64,000 nt of DNA, from positions 1 to 64,000 of the IMG/VR virus record IMGVR_UViG_3300035698_022190. One strand, 5' to 3'. Of the stretch, positions 56,632-64,000 are shown piece after piece (positions within the stretch are counted from its first letter, which is position 1; every line of letters begins with the position of its first letter). Made by a program: the position numbers and the translations under genes. This stretch comes from a virus. The notes under the pieces are model-generated. The model saw only the letters and a program-made list of their open reading frames with translations, was not told the DNA's origin and made no database searches.

Positions 56632-59600
56632 ATGGCAACTTATAAAGGCAGATTAGATCCCGAAAAGACAAAAGCTTATCGAGGAATATTAACTTACATC
56701 TTTGACATTAATGGTCATCGTGTAGGTGTAGATGCAACTGATGACTATGGTATATATGAGTTCTCAGGACTTGAAACGGGTTGACATCGTATTACCTTCT
56801 TAGGGGGCAATTATGATGAAAAGGATACCATCGATGTTTTTGTAACTTCTACTCCCGGAGATCCAGATTCTGTTGGTCGCTTTAGTGGAACTCCCACCTT
56901 AGAAGTATATGAGGAAGGTTATACTTATACAAGTGGAAATAATATTGATTCAGCGGAATCCTATGCTCGTGTTAATATATCAAACCTAGCTCTGTCTCAA
57001 GGTACTTTATCCGATGTAGTTTTACATTACCGTGATAGTAACCAATCCCTCCCAAGTTTAGAAGGTCTGACTATTGCTTGTGTTGGAGATAGTATTACTG
57101 TAGGTATGGATCCTGCACAAGAAGCAGACGAAGATTATCCTTCCCAATTAGAAGCTTTAATATCTGGTGGCACTACTGTCAGTAATTATGGCGTCTCTGC
57201 CAAAACAATGACTACAACCTTATCAGGTATCTCTTATAGAGAAACCGATAGCTACACAAATGCTTTAGCTGCAGAAGCTGATGTGTATATTGTTGGGCTT
57301 GGAATGGGTGATGCTAATCATTGATCTGAGGTTAGCGCGGATTTTTTAACTGACACAATTTCCTTATATGAATCTCTAAAAACTCCAACAAACGTTGTTT
57401 TATTTAATAAATTAACTCCTTCTTTTTACACGGGTATTACTAATACCACTATAGGGTATGCAAACAGTTTCTTAGCTAATGCAATGGCTTCTGTAGGAGC
57501 TCCCGCCCCTATAGATTTACACAGTGATATGATGGAGCATGAAGACGATTGATTTATTCCTGGTGATATACTACATCCAAATGTTGCGGGCAACACTTTT
57601 ATGGCCGGAAAAGTATATGAAAAATTAGAAAGTCTTGTTGTTTTAGATCGTCCTGCTGTCTCTGGATTAGGAACACCTGCGACTATTTCTGGTTGGACTG
57701 AATGATTTACAATGGCCTATAGCACAAATTCAGACGATGTAGAATCTAACGGGGATATAATAGTATCAAAATCTTTAACACTACCAACAATTCCCTTTAA
57801 TTCTGATTTTAGGGCAACCTTTATAGATGACACAGGGAGCTGAATTGAGGATGAAGATACCGATGAAATAGTACATGCGTACGACTATGATGTAACCTTT
57901 GGTCAAGTATTAGACAATACTCCTCCCGAAATTGATTCTGATAAATTCTATATAGACGCTGATAATAATCCAGATACGCCTGCTATTAGAAGCATCAACA
58001 CATCAACTGGATTTTTAATTAGTAAGCAAGGGGCAATAACGGATTCAATTTCAGAGGTCACGAAAATTTTTGCTCAACCCGCTTTATTTAGCTATAGCAC
58101 GGTAATCACTTCTACAAATGAGGGAAATACTTCTTGAAATGATTCTGATTTAGTTGATTGAAATGTAGGAGATTTAGCAGGATATTATATTCTTGATAAA
58201 AATTATGAGACATGAAAAATTATTAGTTTTGCATCTGGAGCAGGAACCATTACTGTTGCGGGAACTGGCGTAGTAATAAATAGTTTCTATGCTATTATTA
58301 AATGACTTGGAACAGACCATGATCTAATTAGCTCCTTATGAGATTATGAATGAACTTATAATGATGGTGGTGGATACCCGATTGCTTTTAGCGGACCTGA
58401 CATACTATCAAGACCTACTGAATGATTAAAACCAGGATTTGCTACTTCAAAATATGGTTTTATAGTTACTGGGGCGGATAAACATAAGAATATCGTAACT
58501 AGTTTTGCAGATATGGCGATGCCCGACATTAAAGTGGGGAATCCTGCTTTCGGCGGCACCACCGAAATGAAATGATATTTTTGGGATGGAAGCGAAATCG
58601 CTAGGCCCAACTCTTACGATCCAGTATATGGGTGGTACAATGACGCCGATTTATATTTACGATTAGAGGCCCGAGTGGGTTATGAGTTGGCTCATGCTGC
58701 ATATCAAATTTCTGAAGCTGATGGAAGTTGGGACCCCGATGTGTTCTACCCTGTGGCCGCGATAGATGGATATTGTGACATACCATTATTTGAAGGTGTT
58801 AGGACTATTCAATTTACTTATGCGTTGACCGGGGTAAATGGTGTTGATGAGCATTTAACGTGATATACAAAACCGTACCAATGGGACAAAACAGCTCCAG
58901 AATGGAGTCCTACTGGAAAATCGTTATCAGCCGGATTTAATGAATTACTGGTTTCTTGGACTGGGGATCCGCCTTCAGACCCTGAGCCAAGTGTTGGAGG
59001 AAGCGGGGAAGCTAGTGGTCACAAAGGTTTTAGGGTATACTATGGTCCCGGTGGTTTTGAAGGTACTACCATTCTGGATTATGGAAGCTCCACTACATCA
59101 TTGACTATCCCGGCAAATTATAATACACCCACATGTGTCTGGGTAGCTGCAAGGGATCACGCAGATAATTTTGGAACACCCGAAGAATTTGGATGTGCTA
59201 CGGCAGCCCCAATTGTACGTGCAGATGTAGATGGGGCTCTTAGAATATTTTCTTCAAGTTATCCTTTAATATCAGGACAAGATGCCCATGTTTGGCAAGA
59301 TAGGTACGGTATAGCTGTTCCTATAGAAAGTTGTTCTATTACAATGCCAGCCGGATTAACAGGGGCACCAGAATTGTTAAGTATCCAGTATGCTGCAAAA
59401 GCTGATGCACTAGACCCAGTTATTAGTGGGCTGGGCTGAACAGATGTTACTGATGACAACATGACAGATGGAACAGGAAATCCTGGCGACGTAATGCATT
59501 TTGATGTGGACCGGGGGGAAGATGTTGAAAAACATTTAACAGGAACTACTGGTTTTTCTTTCGAAACAGGAGCTGTTGCAAGGGTATATACTTTCCGATT

Positions 59601-62600
59601 CGATCCTGTACAAGACAAATATTTCTGAAGAGCGGTCTTTAAGCCAGGACAAGTTTTAGTTGATGTAGGTACTAGCACAGGAATTTCAACAGAATTGAGT
59701 GAAGTTTATGATGTGCATTTTAATAGTATTCTCGCAGCAGATTTAATTGTTGGTGGAGTATTACGTTTGGAAACAGGCCTATCTATATGAGGCAAGACCG
59801 GTGAAGTAGGGATGACTATATCTCAAGATGGTTTATCTTTTTATGACCATTTAGATTCTTCGGCTGGAACTGCCGGTCCCGGCGCAACAAAAACAGTTGA
59901 TATTGATGGAAATACGGGAGATTTTGTTTTCGGAAAAGATTACGGAGCTTACGAAGACCAATCTTATTTGAAATGGGTTGATGGGGCTGTTGAATTACGT
60001 GGTAATTTACGACTATTAAATGGCTCGGAAATAATAAGCCCTATTAACTATGTAGGGGCCTGGAGCGCTACATATACTGCAGATAACGGTATCAATTATT
60101 TAGTAAATGATGCAGTTTCTTTTTGAGACTCAGAGACAGAAATAACAAATCAATATATTTGTATTGAAGAGCATGAATCAGCTTTGCTAAAAGATCCTTC
60201 TAATGCAACATATTGAGAACAATTAACTGGATCTACACCTGTATTCTCTTATTTTATAAAACCAGAGGGTGGAACTGCAATTAAGAATGGTATAGGAACT
60301 CTTCCTTTAGTTGCCACACAACATGGAGCTTTAGGCCAGTTTCCTATAGAACCCGATCACAACCCGTTAGCATTACAGCTTTATACAGATGATGATGAGA
60401 GTCATGGTACGGAGTGGACGGTAAGTGGGATAGATATAGATAATAGTTTAGTAGTATACTTAGCAGATGCTATCATTTCAGCGCCCGGTGCTACTATTTA
60501 TGACACCATAACTCTTTCAGATATTTTAGATGGGGATGACCCTACACAGGGGTCTATCATAACAAATAATGGTCTTGCTTTTACAAAAGGATTAGATCAC
60601 GAATGGGTGCCCGCGGCTGCTTCTACAAATTTAGCTTCTGTATTTTATAGAGCAGGGGTTCAAATTGACACATACTTAAGAACCGTGACACTGACTGAAG
60701 GGGACGGAACATTAGATGCCGTCGAAGGTACCAGCTCTAGTGGTTTTATTACAATGACTAAAGAGAATGGCGGAACTTCTACCATAACTTTAACATTTAC
60801 ATATAATGATGGTGTGCATAGTCCGGTTTCTGTTTCTGAGAATGTAATATCTGTTCAAGCTGGAGAAGATGCCCAATCAATGAGTATAACTGCCGAAAGA
60901 CAAGTTTTTACTTACCATACTGACGATCAGTTATATACAATTGGTACATCTATAATTACAGCGACAGCGCGTATTATAAATTTATTTGCCCCAATTCCAA
61001 CATTTTATTACACCTTTAAAAAAGGTGTAACTGTCCTTCAAGCAAGTTCAGTCGATAATACATATCAATATACAGCACAGGCAGATTATGGAGACATGCC
61101 CGAAACGATAACTGTGGAAGCTGCATTGTCAGCGGGCGGGGAGGTAATGGTTACCGAAGAAATAGACATGTTTGGAGTAAAAAATGGCTCAGATGCGGTT
61201 ACAGTGGTACTTACTAATCCAACACATACTTTTGCTGTTTTCGGAAACGGTGATATTGAATATGCAGGATCGGGTACAGATATTCGGGTATTTCTTGGGG
61301 CATTAGCATTGGATTATGATGCGGCTTTATCGGTCGCCAATACATTTAAAGTTACTGTAACAGACGACACTGATATAACAGTTGATTCAAGTCCAACACC
61401 TGTTGGCGATTATACTATTCGATATGGGCCTGCTAGTGGTTTTAATACCAATGCTGATACTGCTTCCATCACTTTTGAAATAACTATTTCAGATGAAAAT
61501 AAATATCAAAGAGGCCCATTCACACAAATACAAACATTTGCACCTGCCAGAGAAGTAACTTATAAATACTTTTTGAAGCCACTTAATGGTACGGCCATAA
61601 AAAATGGTACTGACACATTAGACGTTCAAGCTTTTCGTGTGACTCCGAGTGGGGAAGAAGAGCTTGAAGCAGGAAACCCCGAAGGCTTAGCTTTATATGC
61701 ATCGGATAGTGATACACCGCACGCAGAGGGCTCTCCTAGTGTAATTAAATGGACTGGCATCGACGATACCGACATTAATGGTAATATAGACCTATGGCTA
61801 GCTGATGGCGTACCATCCAGCGTTCCTACGAAATATGATACAATTACATTGGTGGATATCACTGACGGGGATGATGCTACAACAGGTTTTATCGAAGGTC
61901 TTCCATTAGCTTACTCACAGGAACCAAATGGTGGTGATTGGTCAAATGCTGGGCCAACAACTTTAACGGCTTATTTCTATAGATCCGGAGTAGAGCTACA
62001 AACCATGATTAAAAGTGTTGTTTTAAATCAGGGTGACGGAACTTTGTCTGCAACTGGGGGCACTGTTGGTTATATTACTTGTATAGTCCATAATAATGCT
62101 TCAACAGCTATTACGCTAGAATTTCAATTTGATGATAGTATTGGAAACCCAGTTACTGTCGCAGAAACAGTTTCAACTGTTGTTGGGGGAACTGACGGAT
62201 CTTCGGGATCTTCTGGCTCAAGTGGGTTGGCTGGAGCAGAGGGTGCAGAAGGAGCTGCAGGCGTGGACGCAAGGACAGTATCTTTAACAACAGACAAGCA
62301 AGCTTTTGAATATTTAACAAGTAATGTACTAACTGGGACTACTACATGTACATTGACTGCAACTGCATTAAATACTACAGGAACAGTCTACTATCAATTT
62401 TATAAAACACCAAAGGGCGGTGCCGCCAGCTCAGTTCAAAATTCAGCAAGCGCTACATATATATATACAGCTAATAGTTGGTACCCTGATATGCCCGAAA
62501 CAATGGAAGTACAAATACGCGAGGGTGCGGTTACTGGACCAATATTAGCGCGTGATTCAATGACTATGATGGCCATTAAACCGGGTACAGATGGCGACGA

Positions 62601-64000
62601 TGGTCTAGATGGTACAACTGTTTTAGTAACTAACGAAGCCCATTCTTTACCGACGACTAGCGCAGGCGCAGTAACTTATACAGGTTCCAGTACTTATATT
62701 AAAGTTTGAATAGGAACTACTGCAATCCCAGTTGATCTTGTATCTAGCTATGCTTCCCCATCATTTAGAGTTACTGCAGCAGGTACAGGTATTACAGCGG
62801 GAGGAATCTGACAGGATAGCACTTATGTTGTTGGTGTTGGTAATGCAAGTGCGGTAACCACAAACCCAGCCACAGTAAATTTAACTATAACAGTAAAAGA
62901 TGCAGCAGGCACAGAAATTGTATATACCAAAATTCAGTCCCTTTCTCAATCTATTGAGGGTGATACGGGCGGAGCAGGAACTGCGGGCGATCCAGGTACT
63001 AGAGGGTCCTTACATTTTGAGGGCAACACTACAGAGATTTTGTGAACAAACGCCGCAGCAGAAGTAGTTATTGCTGATGCTATTGACGATGGTATTATTA
63101 CCGCAAAACAGAATCTAGATTCAGTTACTTTAAAAAATTCTGGTGTTGGGAGTTGAGACGGTTTTTGGGACACTACACAAAGTCCGGACGATTGAACTGT
63201 AGTTGAATACTATATGAATGGAAGTTTACTTGTGCAAGGAACTGTAACTGCCGCAGCACTAAACGCTGATAGTATTTTTTCAAAAGATTATACTCTAGGT
63301 ACTAATGGCTCTATTAAAACCAGCGGACGCGCTTATGGTGCAGCTTCAGCTGGTATATATTTAGGTAATGCTAGTAGTACGAGTAAATTAGATGTAACAA
63401 GTGCGAGTGGTACAAATTACATGCGCTGAGATGGGGCAAAATTTTCAGTTTATGGCGACGGTATGTGAATAATTGATTCATCGTCGGGACTAGTTGATGG
63501 TCCCATGTTAACTAGACATGTAGGAGATAGTCAAGGAGAGATCTTTACAAGCACTTCTACATCTTATGCTAAAAAAATGCAAGGTTCCTGTATATTAAAT
63601 TCTTTAGATACTAAAATTACTTGCGCTTATAGAGGATATAATTTAACTAATGATGCTGAAGGAAGGGTATGATTTAAAGTTTACTCTATTAACAACACCG
63701 TAACAGGATATAATACTGAGGTTGCAGCTGAAAGTGGTTGATTTGGAAACGGGGAAAGCACTACTAGCTGTTTTGTTGGAAATACACCAATTACTTTAGC
63801 TAGCGGAGAACAAGAATATATTAAATTTATAAAACCTGGAGATCTAGTACTTGGAAAGGATAATCAAATTAATGAAGTACAATCTATTCTAACCCCTACC
63901 CTTGGAACACAAACCTTATATAGAATAAATAAAAGTTTTCCTTTTGTAACAGGAGGACACCCATTTTGAACACAAAACGGCTGAAAAGTTATTGATCTAG
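56632..64000 (+). CDS. Giant tail fibre with SGNH esterase and C-terminal Hint domain, UGA-recoded, 3' truncated
   Basis: At least 2456 codons from ATG 56632 with no TAA or TAG in frame and about 30 in-frame TGAs; the gene runs off the window. After about 145 N-terminal residues there is a SGNH hydrolase (residues about 146-345: CVGDSITVGM block I, GLGMGDANH block III, and DILHPNVAGN block V with the Asp-His pair), a probable deacetylase of host glycan. Then come a FN3-like module (near 58900-59200), beta domains, duplicated A/B modules (60241-62960) with a short Gly-X-Y stretch, a DUF1983-like end and a Hint domain from Cys at 63769. It is probably the receptor-binding fibre. Confidence 0.8.
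60241..62960 (+). repeat. Duplicated A-B modules inside the giant fibre
   Basis: Module A occurs at about 60241-60870 (FSYFIKPEGGTAIKNG) and 61552-62190 (YKYFLKPLNGTAIKNG), module B at about 60880-61546 (SMSITAERQVFTYHT) and 62269-62960 (VSLTTDKQAFEYLTS). Each pair aligns along most of its length. A Gly-X-Y stretch ([13 protein letters not shown]) joins A2 to B2. From 60217 to 62706 all six Trp codons are TGG. Confidence 0.75.
63769..64000 (+). other. Hint (hedgehog/intein) domain, 3' truncated
   Basis: It begins with Cys in TSCFVGNTPITLASGE, followed by IKFIKPGDLVLG (block A-like N-terminus) and FVTGGHPFWTQNGWKVIDL (the TxxH block and GW). Both Trp in the last segment are encoded by TGA, supporting the Trp reading. 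Hint domains perform self-cleavage or protein splicing. Only the first 77 residues are in the window, so splicing competence (C-terminal His-Asn) cannot be seen. Confidence 0.8.

Noticed and set aside
63427-64000. UGA as selenocysteine or glycine (table 25)
   Set aside because: TGA sits at Trp positions in paralogues, tandem repeats and the conserved Hint GW motif; the number of TGAs is far too high for selenocysteine and no SECIS-like element was sought or needed.

Overview
This window is part of a large, contractile-tailed (myovirus-type) bacteriophage genome. Evidence for this is a tail sheath, tail tube, frameshifted tail assembly chaperones, tape measure, baseplate hub and wedge and long tail fibres on the + strand, and a virus-like replication and nucleotide-metabolism block on the - strand. 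The DNA is AT-rich. There is no gene-free stretch over 300 bases. I saw no tRNA, CRISPR array or insertion sequence.

The dominant feature is the genetic code. In the late + strand genes, UGA is read as tryptophan (translation table 4). Every in-frame TGA sits inside an otherwise open frame that continues to TAA or TAG. In tandem 60-bp repeats and in a tandem gene pair, TGA and TGG occupy the same Trp position. All stop codons I resolved are TAA or TAG. The minus-strand early genes use only TGG for Trp, with one exception: a small holin-like membrane protein gene at 12230-12466. Stop-recoded phages are known; the layout here fits late-gene-specific recoding. No suppressor tRNA is visible in the window, so it would have to lie elsewhere in the phage or host.

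Layout: 1-3376 (+) holds a collagen-like fibre, two paralogous Thr/Ser/Trp repeat fibres and a capsule-type glycosyltransferase. 3439-7759 (+) holds neck/tail genes, the sheath and the tube, ending at a convergent terminator. 7808-36374 (-) is the early/middle block: dNMP kinase, PolA-type DNA polymerase split by a small group I intron, a sigma factor, a phosphoesterase, a small membrane-protein operon, a ubiquitin-like cassette (GG-ended Ubl, E1-like and JAB peptidase with two uncharacterised partners), class II ribonucleotide reductase, dUTPase, RecU-like resolvase, a ten-gene glycan cassette (PseB/PseC/PseH-like, glycosyltransferases, PIG-L deacetylase, sulfotransferase), DUF669, Sak4-like ATPase, exonuclease, MBL-fold protein, AEP primase-helicase, nucleases, peptide deformylase, a LAGLIDADG endonuclease and a UvsW-like helicase. 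36533-64000 (+) is the tail/baseplate/fibre block, ending in a giant fibre gene that runs off the window with a SGNH esterase domain and a C-terminal Hint (intein-like) domain.

Regulation visible in the sequence: four promoters of the form TTGnnn-17-TATATT, three of them with the ATG only five bases after the -10 (probably leaderless), and several intrinsic terminators, two with UUCG loops. Two sigma factors are encoded: an early RpoD-like one (its RLPLNK segment resembles Bacteroidota RpoD) and a second embedded among the baseplate genes. The host cannot be fixed from this window. The sigma factor hints at Bacteroidota, but good Shine-Dalgarno sequences and sigma70-type promoters argue for caution.
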